A stretch of 64,000 nucleotides of DNA, from positions 8,806,501 through 8,870,500 of the forward strand of contig OY727094.1 of the NCBI GenBank assembly GCA_963402885.1. The letters run 5' to 3'. This DNA is from Antedon bifida. Lineage: Eukaryota; Echinodermata; Crinoidea; Comatulida; Antedonidae. Positions 1 through 13,823 of this stretch are shown in pieces; the first letter of the stretch is position 1; the number at the start of each line of letters is the position of its first letter. The translations under genes and the position numbers were made by a program. The notes beneath the pieces were generated by a model, which was not told the DNA's origin, did not search any database, and saw only the letters and a list, made by a program, of their open reading frames with translations.

Positions 1-974
1 GTGTAGATAACTTAGTCACATTTAATAATCTTTATTTTGTTTGCAGCAGAAAAAAGACAAATGTGTATTTATTTATCAAACCAATTTTGTTTAATCTTTA
101 AAAAATGATGTAATAATATTTGCTTTGAATAACATAGTAGTATAAAACCGACTCCAAATAATGGGAGGCAAGCCATGATTCAATGAAAAAAAAACAAAAA
201 AAAGTAAATTCATTACTTAATATAAAGTTCAGATATTGATTTGCTAAGCAGGTTTGATAAATCTGATCTAATTTGTTTTCTGTTATTTTTTGTGTGTCAG
301 TAATCCTCTACTTCATATCTATCATGATTTAACATGGATAAATAAAAAATAAAGTATTAAATCTGCTAGAGGGATCTTAATATAACATTCATCAAAAACA
401 TTAATAATGGACATCTGGAAAACAAACTAATGAACAAACTAATAAAAACATCTTGTGTTTTCTTCCGAACAATTATTTGTAAGTATATAAATGTTTTTAC
501 TGTTAATATTAAAGTTATAAGCTCACTGCTACACAAAAGCATAAAACAAACAAACAAAAGGCCGACCAATGCGCACCTCCTAAATGGTCTAGGTGTGGGT
601 CAAAACCATAGGGGGTATAATGTGAACAATAGGAATGAGGTGATACATTAACATATACACTATAGAGTAATAAAATAAGTTATATTGAAGACAATGAAAT
701 ATAAACATAATTAGGACAGAAGATGATGAGAGGGGGTAACTTGTCTTGAGGGGAGTTATTGATTACTAATTGTTAGAATTTGAAGAGTGATTTAATGACT
801 TTAATATAAAGCTGGTGTAATCGTGTGGTTTCTTTTATTAAAATGAAATCAAAGTGTAATATCTTAAATGATCGATAAAGCACCAGCAGAATGAAATAAC
901 AAACAGCACTATTACTTGTTCTTGTCGCCAACAATTTAATTTAAATGTATCAAATTAATTAATTTATATATATT

Positions 975-1245
975 CTTCACAGGCACAGAATAAATTCTAA
1001 ACTGCCCGGTGATATAATGAAATTTAATTAATATGAAATGATAAAGATGAGGAAATCTGTGAGAATGAGAAAAAGTCGCCCCAACCGAGACTCGACCCCG
1101 GAACCTTCTGCTTCATATGCAGATGTCCTAAACATTAGAACACTGGGGCTTTCATGGTATTGTTTACATTCGATTGGATAGCGACTCTTTAACACTTTCT
1201 GCGTGGTATGGCGGAACTGCACTAATATTTTGATCAAAATCATTA
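975..1245 (-). mobile_element. Dispersed, decayed copy of the tRNA-bearing unit
   Basis: On the minus strand this copy matches the array unit from the leader (GTTAAAGAGTCGCTATCCAA) through the tRNA-like body to the A+T tail (ATCACCGGGCAGTTTAGAAT). The tRNA part keeps its acceptor pairing. The anticodon loop reads ATATGAA instead of ATATCAA, and the D loop is mutated. With the copy at 8.7 kb it shows the array unit is a dispersed, SINE-like family about 280-300 bases long with an internal tRNA. Confidence 0.85.
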
Positions 1246-1657
1246 TAAGCCTATTTTTTTCAGGGGTTAAAATTTATGTTTATGTATTGTTTTGTAACTG
1301 TTGAAGGGCCTCACGTTGTCAGCTTTTGCTGTTTGAGTCACCCTTAGTAAACAAAGAAATAAGGCCAGGGGCGCCGCAAACCATAGCCATAAAATTGGCA
1401 GAAATTCAAGGTTCTCCTCAAAGGTAAAGTCCATCCCATTGTAGAACATGTATTACATCAATGGTTGAGAAACAATGGATTATACATGGGTATCTAGAAA
1501 ATATCGTTCCATTACTAATCAGAGGGTAGGTAATTGGAAATACTGCTATTTTTAGAGTATCTATTTTATGCCCAAATACAAATTTCCATTATTTAAGAGA
1601 ATTGGATACGCTTTACAAATGAAGTATATCAGATCAGATATCTGATAGTTCTTGATA

Positions 1658-1893
1658 ATTAAAGATGTATTGTCACCAAAAAATGAAAAATTAAGATTAA
1701 TAAAAAGAGATTAATAAAGTTTCGTAGAAAAAAAGCGAAACAAAAATGTTTTCACTTATAAAAAGACAAAATAAATGGTTAAATTCAACCAAAAACCATG
1801 GACTTCCAGTCAATTTGACCATTTTTTGCTTTAAAATTGCAGTTTTTTAAGCTAAATAATTTGTTTCTATCCAATTTTGGCCAGAGTGAAAAC
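1658..1893. mobile_element. MITE family B, partial copy
   Basis: Left end TTAAAGATGTATTGTCACC and interior ACCATTTTTTGCTTTAAAAT shared (partly inverted) with the copy at 40377-40730. The right end is lost. Confidence 0.65.
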
Positions 1894-4295
1894 ATATGTG
1901 AAATTAAATGGCATATTCAACAAAAACATTAAAAATAAATATTTGTTTGCTTAAGTTCAAGTTCTAGAAAACTCAGATTTCTAGACACAGAGTTTTAAAG
2001 TATTTTAAATGTTAACAACAAATGTTACCATATAAATACATTAGTGGACTGTATTGAGATGGGGTGGTATGGGTGCCACATGAGAACATAAACCATGATA
2101 ATGTCATTGTTGATGGTTAATGAAGCAGGTGAGAGGTCAAGACACCACATGTCATTCAAACACCTCCTCACATCAGGTGACAAATTTGTGTGAAACAATA
2201 TAGTTTATGCCCATAAAAGGGACATATCTGGTGACATCTTGATTGGAAACAGGTCTGTATCAATTATCATGAAAAATAAATCTAAATCAAGGCTGTTGTT
2301 GCCACAATGGGTATTTTCAGATTCATAAAACAGGTCTTCCTGCAATTAAAAATATTTTAGGGAGAAGTGACTGTATTCACCAATCACAAGTATTTCCCTT
2401 ATAAATTGTACTTAGTTACATATGAGAATTTAGTGTTTCCCTCAGCCTAAGGGTGATGGGTGAATACGGCCACTGAGTAGTGCTTTTGTCTCTCCTCAAG
2501 TATTTAGTGGTCACCAAGTGCTTGAAGTTTTAGGTCCTATTTCTGCTGCGAAATTATTGTTAACCATGCGAATAAACAAACCTAATTTCTTTGTAGCAGA
2601 AAACACACTCGGCTAAAATGGTGATTGGGAAAAATTTTGAATTTCCTGGGATGAAATGATAAATAACATGAATAGAAAAAAAAAAACACAGTTATTTTTA
2701 CCTCAACGATTGATAGAAACCATGGAGGAAAAAATGTTTTTTTCTCTCCATGCAGAAACCAAGTATGAAGTAATAATTCAATACATGAAGACAATTTATA
2801 AACATAAACTCGGTACTTTTTTTTTATATAAAAGCCAAAAATGATATACTATAGATTGAAATTTATGGGTGGTTCAGTCTTTCAAAATATTTTAGTCATT
2901 TAAATTTGACAGTTGAAAATAAACGTTTAAAAGCATGCCTGTGTCCTGAAAAACAAACTTATTATCACACTGGTGGTGAAAGATATGTTTGCTGAAAAAA
3001 TGTATGCAATTTCAAGGTGTAGGCCTACAGTACTTGTGACAAAACTAGAGGAGAGGCTATGTTGTTGATACTGTACTGCTATTTTATGTTGCTAGAACCA
3101 GGGAGGAATACAATTCTGTCTTGCTAGAAACTAAAGTCTTAATCGCATTGGACCTAGTTGCTGGCAAAGTTGACCAAGAAAAGACCAATATGAACACTGG
3201 CCTAATTAAGCATATTCAGAAATATTTAGTAAAAATAAATGTTTGAGGAAGAAGCATGTATAGTTTTTAACAGCAGCTTTTGTAAAGTTTGGCACACTTA
3301 TATATTTTGTTTTGTCATGTTTTAAAATGTTTTCATATGTATTTTATTTAAATTGACAGAGGACCTCATAATATCAGTTCTTTTTTAATGAAGACCTGCA
3401 AGGGTGATCCTCTTTAAAGATGGTTGATAGAATAAAAATTAAACATCACAAATATTATGATAATACAGTATATTTTTGGTTATTAATAAGATTCACCATG
3501 GACTAATCAGGGAGCCTGGACTAATAATAGGTCCATGAGTTCACAGTGATGAAGGACTCTAGAGGGGGCTATTCACTTTTATAATAAAATCATGTGCACT
3601 ACTTCTTTCAAAAAAATATTCTAAAACATGAACAACAAGCAGCCTGACCAACCACTGATTTTTGGTAGCACAAACTTCGCAAAAATGCAGTCATATATTA
3701 AATTTTCAAATAAATGCTTATTCGTCATTATACAACATCAACAGGCCCTTGGTATAACCAACTCAGGCAATTTCAGCATGATGTAGGCCTACATTTAGGC
3801 CTCCCTCTTTTATAAACCTGTCTATTACCATGGACAAAATACTTAATTAAATACTCCCAATTTGAAATAAATTCTCTGTTATGGAATGCTTTCAATTAAA
3901 AAATCCAGTTAACATTTCCCCCAGGAAACATAAACCGAAATCCTCTGCTGGAATCGTTAATTTCAAGGCATTTTGAATTAATGTGATCCAGAGGGGGATA
4001 TGATTAGTCAAGTAGGGAGGTCTGATCGCTTAAGGCTGGCCAGACACGTGCCTGCATTTCCGAAATACGTGATTAATTAATACAAGGATTAATACACTGA
4101 TGATAACAATTGATGGACATAGTCCTTGAACAAGATAATGTATGGTCAAATGAAACCACCCTGCAAAGAAGAGAATCACTCACTTGTCCTGCAAAGAAGA
4201 GTCACTAACTCAGCCAAAAGGTTTAAAATTCATTAGTAATAATCTATTGAAATTCCATTGGAGAACCAAGATTTTCTGAAAAACTGGGCAATTGG
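1894..4295. other. No gene seen
   Basis: A+T-rich. Short open frames have no recognisable product, and no splice-bounded conserved peptide was found on either strand. Confidence 0.6.
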
Positions 4296-4540
4296 GCCAG
4301 CTCAAAGGTGTCTGTTATTGGGTACTAGCCCAAAGACGTCTGGTATTGGTTGCCAGAACAAAGGTGTCTGGTATTGGTGGCCAGTACAAACGTGTCTGGT
4401 ATTGGGTGCTAGCCCAAATGTGTCAGGTATTGGGTACTAGCCCAAATGTGTCTGTTATTGGGTGCTAGCCCAAACGTGTCTAATATTGAGTGCTAGCCCA
4501 AATGTGTCAGGTATTGGGTCTAGCCCAAAGGTGTCTAGTA
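4296..4540 (+). repeat. Minisatellite, period 28, about 8.7 copies
   Basis: Unit of the type GCCCAAANGTGTCTGGTATT plus GGGTGCTA, with scattered substitutions. The open frame through it is a by-product of the repeat. Confidence 0.95.
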
Positions 4541-5654
4541 CTTTTAGTAATACAGTATTTATCATTTTTACATTTATTATAGGCCTACTAATATTCTTTT
4601 GGAATATAAAGTTCTGATAATAATAATAATAATTTGTTTGGAGTTTTGTATAACACTATCAAATATACATTCTTATGTCACTTAATTAGTATTAAAATGT
4701 TCCAATATGGCAAATACATTTATATCTGCTAGCTCCTACAAATAAATAAGCCCAAAATACCTAGATCTGAATAGGGAGTTGTAAAATGCAACTCCCTGGT
4801 CTGATTACAGCATTTAATCACATTTAATTACATTAATTGTAAACACCTCTCTAAGCATTTTATAATTGCTGTTCTTGATTGTCCTTGAAAAACACAAAAT
4901 CCTTGCAAACCCAATTTACCTAACAATTTAATTAATAATCACAAAACCTAACAGTACATTTGTTGATAATGCTCTGTAAATTTAACAATTATACTGTGCA
5001 GTATCTACATGCTTAGAAGTCTCTTATAATATTTACTTGTTAATTAACTTTGCTCCCACTTCAAATAGTGAGTGCCTCTACCATGGCATTATTTCTGGCT
5101 AATCTAATTAGCAGGCTATGGCTGGTACAGCCACAATTTCATCAAATTTGTTTGGTCAAATCAACCAACCACTTTGCTCTACCAAAATATAAGCGGGAAA
5201 ACATCCCAAGCTTTGTTCTTGAGTAATTTATCAAAATAAACATAGGGGTAGTAAAATAAAACTGCTAGTTTTACCAACTAGGTAACCAAATTGACTTTAT
5301 TGCATTTTAAACTACAGAAGCTTTTAGGGGGAAACAGAGGACGGGGTGGGGAGAGAATAGGAAAAGCTAAATAACATGGTATTTATAGAAGATAGAAGAC
5401 ATCTCAACACGCAATAATCATTTAATTTATTTCTTTATCACATCAGACAAAGCTTATACAAGCAAATATCTGTTATCTAGACACTTGAAAGTTGGTGACA
5501 GAATCAACTTATTGGAGACAAAGTAATAAGATAAGAAGTAACAATTGAATGACATCCCTGCTTTATTAAACAATCTAAACCTGCTTAAACTTAAATGTTG
5601 CAATAATTTTATTACATTGTCATAACAAGTTGATACCAAATGTCGCATTGTTTG

Positions 5655-5950
5655 TCCCAGAAATTAGGAGACATGATCTAGAAAATAGGGAGAGACAACA
5701 AACAAAAAAAAAATGGGAAGACATGGCATACAAAAACAGGGACATAGTATAGTAAATGTAGGGAGGGGCTGGGCATTAAAAATAGGGAGACACAGTGACT
5801 AGAAAATACTGTATGCAAGACAGAACCTAGAAAATAAGGAGAGATAGGGACTATAAAATAGGGAGATCCAGTGCATATAAAATGGGAAGAAAAGTGACTG
5901 GGCCTATATCTGAGACCTAAATAATAGATAGATAGATGGATAGATGATGC
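5655..5950 (+). repeat. Degenerate repeat of AAAATAGGGAGA type, with (GATA)n at its end
   Basis: Recurring AAAATAGGGAGA-N-CA-N-GTGACTAG words at irregular spacing of about 30-45 bases, then GATAGATAGATGGATAGATG near 5930. Boundaries are approximate. Confidence 0.55.
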
Positions 5951-6916
5951 CAGAACAGAAATATAGGTAGATGGCCTTACAGTAGTTTTAAGTCAAGTAT
6001 CAAAATTAAAATGAGTACTAGTAGGCCAGTATAATGCCAGTAGGCTAGTCTGAAAATACAGCATACACTAACCTGTTTTATCAGCTATTTCAAAATAATT
6101 CAATTGTAATTTATAAAAAATAACTGAAATAACTAGAAGCCGCAAGAAGATACATGAAGGATCAAAGCAAAGGATTGCCACACGAGTTATCATAATATTT
6201 TGTTGAGAAGAGAAGTTTTGACAAAGATGTTTGTACATCCAACTAATTGGGCAACTATCTGGGTAGAGTTAAAATTCCTAGGCACCTGTGAAAACACAGT
6301 TTTGTTTGAATGCTCCACCGACACATGCTCCAATGTGACGTGCGGTCCCGTGTGGGGCGTGTTCAATGTCCTAGGGTAGGATGTGACATAAGTAACATAG
6401 ATATCAAGAAACATTTTGGCATATTTTGAAACATATGATATATACTCAGCAAAATAAATTGTGCATAATGTACAAATATTGTCACATAATATGACAGGGG
6501 TTTTTTTTAAAGGAAAGAACTACTGAATGATTAACACAGCATCTCAGGTATCAAACTTGGGTAACCAAAAATGGTTCATTTTGGTATTAAATTTCAGTTT
6601 ACGATACTGATTCGATACTCAGGTATAAGTTCACCATGGGACGGTTTCTATAGAAAAAGTACAAAAGAACTGTTTTATTGTAAACTGGTCATTAATAAAA
6701 AATCATGTTGCAGCCTAATTTGTACTAAACTAAAACCGATCGTCAGAACAATTTGAAAATAAGATTTTAGGGGTTATTTTCAATTCAAATAATAATTAAT
6801 ATTCAATTTTGAAAGAACAGTATTTTCTTTTTGGTCACCGGAACATTTTCTGTACTGTAAGCGATGACATTTGAAAATATTACTGTAACTAACTGGTAAT
6901 CATTAGGCCAAATAAG

Positions 6917-6940
6917 AAAAAAAAAAAAAAAAAAAAAAAA
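6917..6940 (+). repeat. Poly(A) run of about 24 bases
   Basis: Uninterrupted A run, followed by a short A+T-rich stretch. No retrogene body is recognised next to it. Confidence 0.9.
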
Positions 6941-7629
6941 TGTTTCATGTTTCAAAGAAAGTGGTCTGATGTGTGTAAACAACTGGACTTTTTTTACAAT
7001 AATCATGTTGGTAGCTAATATAGTAAAATAAAAAAAAAATGTTGAATTTTTCAATTTTTTATATTGCCATTATTATGTAAATAAAAATTTCAAATAGGGA
7101 TTTCAAATATCACAATAACAACATCGTGCTACAAAAAATGTCAATTTTAAACATATTCTAATGAAATAATATCAGCTTGCACAAAATACTAGCATACATC
7201 TCATATAACCCATGTCTGTCACTCTGTTGCACTATAAATCAAACTTCTGTAACCACACACACAAATCATTTTGACATATGACAAAAAAAAAATGTAATAG
7301 AAAAAAATCCTAGGCCAAGAAAGGTTAATGGAAAAATTGCAATCATATTTGAAGATCAAGTAGAAACGATATTGCACTAGCCGCTTGTGATGACCAGCAT
7401 CTGATGTGGAGGAGATTGGTTACATGGTCACTATGAGGAGAAAGTGACAATTCTTGACCAGTGGGTCAAATGCATAGGTATGAGTTTAATTGATATGGAC
7501 AGTTGTGGTATGGAAGATTTTAGGTGTAAACAATAATATAGAATGGTGAACTTCAGGTTGAATTAACACCTTTAAATGGCCATAATGGAAAAAGTAAATG
7601 TGAAAATAACCCACATTCACATTTATTTT

Positions 7630-8080
7630 AACAGGAAAATAGGAAGGATGAGAAAATAGAAAGGAGAAAAATGAAAAGGAGAAGGAAAGAGGAAACAAAT
7701 GAAAAGAAAAATATAGATGGAAAGTAGAAAATAAAATTTAAAAAGTAAAAATGGTAGAAATGAAGGGAAAAGGGGAGGAAAAGGTAAAAAAAGAAGAGGG
7801 GACAAAAAAAGAAAGGAGGAAAAGTAGAAATGAGGAAGAAAAATAGGAGGAAAATGTAGAAAAGAGGAAGAGAACTTCAAGGAACGAAAATGTAGAAAAG
7901 AGGAAGAGAACTTAAAGGGAAGAAAATTACAAAGGACAAAGGGTATAAAAAGAAAGTAGGAAGGCAAAAGATGTCAAAAGGAAAGAGATGGAACAATGTG
8001 GAAGAAAAGAAGGAGGTAAAGGTGAAAGGGGGAAAAGAACATAAGAAGAAAACGAAAGAGCAAAATGAGGAAATCACCCA
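7630..8080 (+). repeat. Polypurine tract of about 450 bases
   Basis: The plus strand is nearly all A and G (AAAGGAGGAAAAGTAGAAATG and similar). The minus strand is correspondingly pyrimidine-rich, so its long Phe/Ser/Pro frames are compositional artefacts. Confidence 0.9.
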
Positions 8081-8699
8081 TTTATTCAAATATTTTATTG
8101 ATCAATAAACCCAACAGCCTTACAATAAAACTCAGGAGATTGTAAAATGAAACTGCTATCAAAAACAAAAAAACAAGCTATCAAGAAAAACAGTTTTCTT
8201 CAATTTGGAAATTCTTGGTGCATTACACTGCATCAGCCTATGCCCATTAGGGACCATTTGGGACCATTGAAACCCAGTGGTCAATCAAAAAAGAGCTTTT
8301 TGGAGGAATCTACTGGAAACTGAAGAAGACTAAATACATTCCTAGCATATAATAGACAGCAAACTGGTGTACTGGGACAATAAAAATACAGATCTATTTA
8401 CCTTAAATAACCACTTGGGGACAACAAGGCACGCTTTAGTTCAGCACACAAATTAGCTACCACTCATAATTCTGGCAATTTTTGTGGCTTTGAAGCAAAT
8501 TAGAAGGCCATTGATATATTGAAGTATAAAACATGAAAGGTGAATCTGTATAGCCTTTACTTGTGCCTCATTTCAGGTTCATTTGGGAAATTTTAAAAGT
8601 GTGTGTAAATATTCTTCCCTATTTATAATTTTTCAAGTTTTTAACTTTCAATTTTATTTTTGGATTGAACAATAATTAGGGAAATATATAAGTATTAAA

Positions 8700-8998
8700 A
8701 CATCAATTTGATTTTCGGTGCACGTGCGTACAATAGAGGGCACAGTGGTGTTCAGCCGTACCACGCTGGAGTGTTAAAGAGTTGCTATCCAATCAAGTTT
8801 GAACAATACTATGAAAGCTGCAGTGGTCTAATGGTTAGGACATCTGCATATCAAGTAGATGGTTCCGGATTTTAATCTTTTTCTCATTTTCACAGATTTG
8901 CTAATCTTATTGTTTCATATTAATTAATATATTTTCAGTATCACTGGGTGGTTTATAATTTATTCTGTGCCTGTGATGTTTATGAGTATATAACTATA
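8700..8998 (+). mobile_element. Dispersed, decayed copy of the tRNA-bearing unit
   Basis: Matches the array unit from TCAATTTGAT to the tail beyond the tRNA. The anticodon loop is ATATCAA as in the array, but the acceptor stem (GCTGCAG) no longer pairs and the T arm is damaged, so this is a pseudogene copy. Confidence 0.85.
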
Positions 8999-9661
8999 AA
9001 TTAATTTTAAATTATTACAGTAACTACTTTATATTCGGTTTGGTATTAAAACTAATTAAAGATAAAAAAAAAAATCTTAAGTTGTAGCCTATGTTAAGCG
9101 CCACCAAAATACAGTACAGGAAGGCGCTATAAATGAATAAATGTTTAAAATGTATTAAACTTTAGGTGCTATACATTCAACAATGTTTTAATCCCAGGTT
9201 ATACAAATGGTCCTTCATTGGAGTGTAAACTACTTCATACATTTTTTACCTCTGACAAACATAAACATCCCTACAGTACATAGCAATTAAACCTTGAACC
9301 CCATTAGATCTAATACAAGATGTTCCAAACAATGAGCTTCTCTCAGCCACCTTTTCCATCAACAACTCCAACTCTACCTCATCTCATCATTAACTCCCCC
9401 ACCAAAAGCTAATAAACCAAACACAGTTTATTTTTGTCCTGACATACTGTTGGAATGTGTTTATGTAAAGTTCTCAGCTAAACTGTTTTCATTAACTTGT
9501 GTGCTGCTCCTAACCGACTATTTAGCATTTCTTTTGTTTCAATTTCCCTCCACAAATTTCCTTTCATCAATCACAGCATAAATATTTTGCTTTGTATTTG
9601 TGTGTTCACACACTACTAGTGTTATGTGTGAACAGAACAGACCAATCTAAATCATATCTAA

Positions 9662-9902
9662 GGGTATGTTCAGATCCATGGAGTTATGCTTTCGTATCAC
9701 AAGCAATGTGATATTATAATTAGCGTCATAACAGCAAAGTGTTCAGATTTGCCTAACTAACGCTTTTGTTTCAAACTGAGCTGTTGTAATGAATAAAAGC
9801 TCAGTGTCGTACAAGGTGGCTTCCACTAATCTTTTCCTGGTTCAGACCTATGGTGTTGTACGTACAATACGAAAGCATAACTCCGTAGGTCTGAACAGGC
9901 CC
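9662..9902. mobile_element. MITE with terminal inverted repeats and TAA target duplication
   Basis: 241 bases. Ends are GGGTATGTTCAGATCCATGG and the complement of GTAGGTCTGAACAGGCCC, and inside them GAGTTATGCTTTCGTAT is inverted. TAA is duplicated at 9659-9661 and 9903-9905. A 3-base TAA/TTA target suggests the PIF/Harbinger superfamily (inference). Related end fragments occur near 15060-15110 and 44960-45030. Confidence 0.85.
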
Positions 9903-11765
9903 TAAGTTACAACCTATGTATAACTTTCTTATACATCAGTGTCGTTAACTTATAAAAATAAGGGCGTTGTTTTCCACATAAAGGGGTAATTACAAGCGTA
10001 AGCAACCAAAAAAAAAATGATAGATTTAAGCCTACCTAGTAGTTGAAAATACTTTGTAGAATTGGCCATAACATTGTCACAAGTTAGGCATATTTAATAT
10101 GAGTGTTACTTCAATGCAAGTTGCAAGTTGCGACCCGCAACTCGCACTTTCCGATTCGCAACTCACAGAAAAGAAACCCTTATTTAATATACTTTTGATG
10201 TTGGTTTTGGTGAGAAAAGAACATATAAACATCTATAGCTTTTAAAAAACTGTTTGAAAAGAATATTTTATTACTTATTTAACATATATATATTTCATAT
10301 TTTGATAACAGAACATTGTTATATATTTATTTTCATTCATTTAATTTTAATATGAATGGAAATTAGCAGAACTTTTCCAATCAATGGAACATTTTGTTCA
10401 GAATATAAAAACTCATGTTAGCACTATGATGGACAGGTATACATGTCAAACTAGAAATTACTTATCATTTCTCACTAAGAGTGATAATAAAAACAATTGC
10501 ATTGTAATAACTATCATTTTACTAGAAGCCAAGAGAGAAGTCAACAAGGGAAAATGTGAATGCCTTTGCAGTCAAAAGGCCAAATACAAATAATAACATC
10601 ATCAGTTAGGCCTAGATAATAAGAAGACTAACCAGTCAAGAATGTTTGTGACTGTGGAGTACAAATGGGTTATCTCAAATGTAGGTCAACGGTTGAAAGG
10701 GGGGTTTGGGTGATCCGAGGGGTAACAGGCAGGGGATAAAGGCCCCTGGTTTAGCATCCTAATGCTATAGGCAATTGCACTGAGGCTGGTTATGCTTAGG
10801 GGCCCCTGGATTTAGCCAGTGAGTGCTCATAGCTGTTATGCTACTGGGGGTGTTAATAATAGTACTAACAGAACTCTCAAGTTTAACCAAAGATTCAGTT
10901 TGCCAAACTTAGTACTGTACCAGCAAAAAAAGGCAGGTGTAAGTAAGCACAAAAATATTTCATATATATTATAATATAACCATGGGGAATAACTTATTTC
11001 TCCATGTTATCAAACAAAGAAAATCAGGAGCAAAGAAAGAAGAACCAACTCTGCACCTCTCTCCGAATGCCAAATTGATTGGGGTCCAATATTTATTTAT
11101 TCTTTTCAGTACTGTACCTGTCAGTAAAAGCTCCGAAATAAACTGATATATAAAATGCCAATTTATGCTATGATGTAAATTTTCTGTATTTTCCTACAGT
11201 ATTGTAGTTGTACTGCATTGTCATCCCCCCAAAAAAGTGTAGGTCATTTACATTGACCCAAATATTTTTTTTTAGTCACCAGTTAAGAATGTCCTTGTAA
11301 GTAGATACAGGGATAGATAACCAATTGTTGGATTCCTATATCCAGCTACTAACATGATACTAGCAGATTTGTTTTCTTTGTACGTGTGCTCAAAAACCAG
11401 AAACGCTTTTAATATTCCCTGTACTGGTAGCCACCAGTTAATTGATGTGGTTTTATTTATTTGAAAGTCCACAAGTAAATGATGATAAAACAAACTAAAA
11501 GGTCAATTTGAGTTTTGTAACTGCTGTGTTGTTTATTGGTAAAAGGATGGGTTAACAAGCAAGTTAACAGTCATTGTTGGAATATGTTTGAGTTCACCAA
11601 TACACAGTAGTGTACACAGTAGTGTTTATGTACCTACACTACAGTACGAATGCAACTTTCTGATGCTTTCTTTAATGAATTCCCCATCCAATCCTTCATT
11701 GAACAAAAACTTGTGAAATTCATTTGGAGAAAGTCAATACAGTAGAAAACCTCTATACCTCCTTA

Positions 11766-11906
11766 TCTACACTATCACTTTATGTGACAAAAAAAGTGTG
11801 ACATGCCCATATATGGACATGATGATGTCATACCACTACCATATTTAAGCATATCATATTTGGGTACATCACACTTTTTTGTCACATAAAGTTTGATAGT
11901 GTAGAC
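11766..11906. mobile_element. Palindromic MITE family A (CTACACTATCAAACTTTATG ends)
   Basis: Inverted ends CTACACTATCA-CTTTATGTGAC and GTCACATAAAGTTTGATAGTG enclose CCATATATGG-type palindromic sequence. At least five other copies are in the window. Confidence 0.85.
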
Positions 11907-13790
11907 AAGGCTGTGTCTTCTTCATATGATCTATGAATAAATGGATTGGTTTTAGTGAATAACATTTCCCCTCATTCATTTCACTGGGGTGTCCCTGAAA
12001 AAGGGTGCCCTAATGTAATTATTTTTTATCACACACACACTCCAGATTCTTATCCAACGCCGAGTCTGTACAAAGACTAAATTCACTGGGCGAAGGAACC
12101 ACTTCCAGTACTTTTATTTCTGGTCTATCTACAAGCTAGCCTAGGTTTTTAATAATTTTTTCATTTCACTGAATAGGACCAGGCCCGGATATAAGCGAGT
12201 CAGTCCAGCTAGGTCTCTATGGGACCATTTCAATTGAACCATATTTTGAGGGAACAGTATTTTCTTGCCAAAACTCCAATGAATTCTGATCTAAATTGAC
12301 TTTTAAAATGGTTTCCGCGCCGGAGCAATTTTGAAATACAATGCAATCACGGTCTCAATTTGACTTCACCTCAGATGGTCACTGAACGGCCGAAACATTT
12401 GACGACTTGAATAACGTCATGACATAATTACACAATCAACCACGAACAATAAGTAAATAACTTAAACCGATTTAATTTTGATTAAAAATCAACCTGCATT
12501 GAACTCTATTTTTCAATAGAAACAGGCCCTATAAAATTGTGAACATTTTCGAAGATATAAAAATTGATATAACAGTAAACATTTATAATAATCTTTAATC
12601 GTTATATGCTTCAGGTGAGAATTTCTTTTTAGGTGAATGTTTCAACTTTGAACCATAAACCTCTAATTTACGCAGCAATTTGATTCGAATTAGAAATAAA
12701 GAATTCTTTTATTCATTGATGATTTAATATTTGTATAAAAGCTTACAGAACAAACTGTCAAAAAGTCAAGTGGCACGGTAGCCGAACTGCTTTAAAAAAA
12801 TTCAAAACTTTACAAAACAGTTCCTGTTATATAACACGTGTGTATTCTAAAAGGCTGTATAAGAAGTCATTACCACATGTGCTATTCACGGAGACTAATT
12901 GTCAACAATACCACGGACAATGCTTCACTGTTTAAGAAATAATAGAGGACTTATCAGTACTTGCGTATTTCATTTAAATTATTTATTTAACAATATTTTA
13001 TTAGGATGCGTCTATAAAACACCCCCTCAAGCACCATTGTAACAAGTACGAATTTTGCCACCTCAAGTCTCCATCACTTCTCTCGGATTTCAACGGATAA
13101 AAGGCTAATCGTGCACCAAGTGGTCTAAAAACTTAGCCCATTTTTATTATCCCAAACGAATAGAATTTCACACGTCGCATTGTAACATTTAACAATGGAA
13201 AATGTAAGCGTTTTTGGTGTAAGTTTTAGTTAGGGGTCATTGTCTCCTAAAAGGTTCAATAGAACAACCCCAACAACTATTTAACAATGGACACCCATAT
13301 AGATTACATACAAAGATAGGTAGCTACACTGTGGATTATAATTGTATCGTTTGACTCATAAATCTTCAAATAAAGTCTCCAAAATGAACAACCTTTCTCC
13401 GTCTATATGTGTACCTTTTCTTAAAAATTAAATACTCAAAATAAAAAAACGAATGGACATTTTCTGACCGCTTGTTTTTCATTGCTGGACCATGAATCTG
13501 GAACAATTTTCTGAGTTACTTTGAACATTTGAATGACTATTATCAGTTTGAAAAAGACTTTTTATTTTAACCAATGTTAATTTATTTAACCACTGATTAT
13601 GAGCTTATCATAGAAATGGGCGCTAAGTGTTAATATTAATATCTGAAAATAACTCGGAATCAGAACAAAATACATTGTTTTTAACTTTTAAAAATCAAAC
13701 CTAAATAAATTACAAAATGAATGATTAATAGAAAGATACAGTACAGTGTAATAATATGCCTATTGGGACTGTTTATTTGGTTGTTGTGAG

Positions 13791-13823
13791 GAAGGGAGGG
13801 GGGGGGGAGGGAGGGAGGAAAGG
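13791..13823 (+). repeat. G-rich tract, possible G-quadruplex
   Basis: GAAGGGAGGG, then a run of at least seven G, then AGGGAGGGAGGAAAGG: at least four G-runs within 33 bases in an A+T-rich setting. Confidence 0.7.

Noticed and set aside
1267-1449. 60-codon hydrophobic frame on the minus strand (LEFLPILWLWFAAPLALFLC)
   Set aside because: Looks like a membrane protein, but the sequence around GGAGAACCTTGAA...ATTTTATGGCTATGGTTTG recurs near 44610-44650, so it is probably repeat-derived. No splice partners were found.
7486-8089. Long Phe/Ser/Pro-rich frames on the minus strand
   Set aside because: Pure consequence of the polypurine tract on the plus strand.
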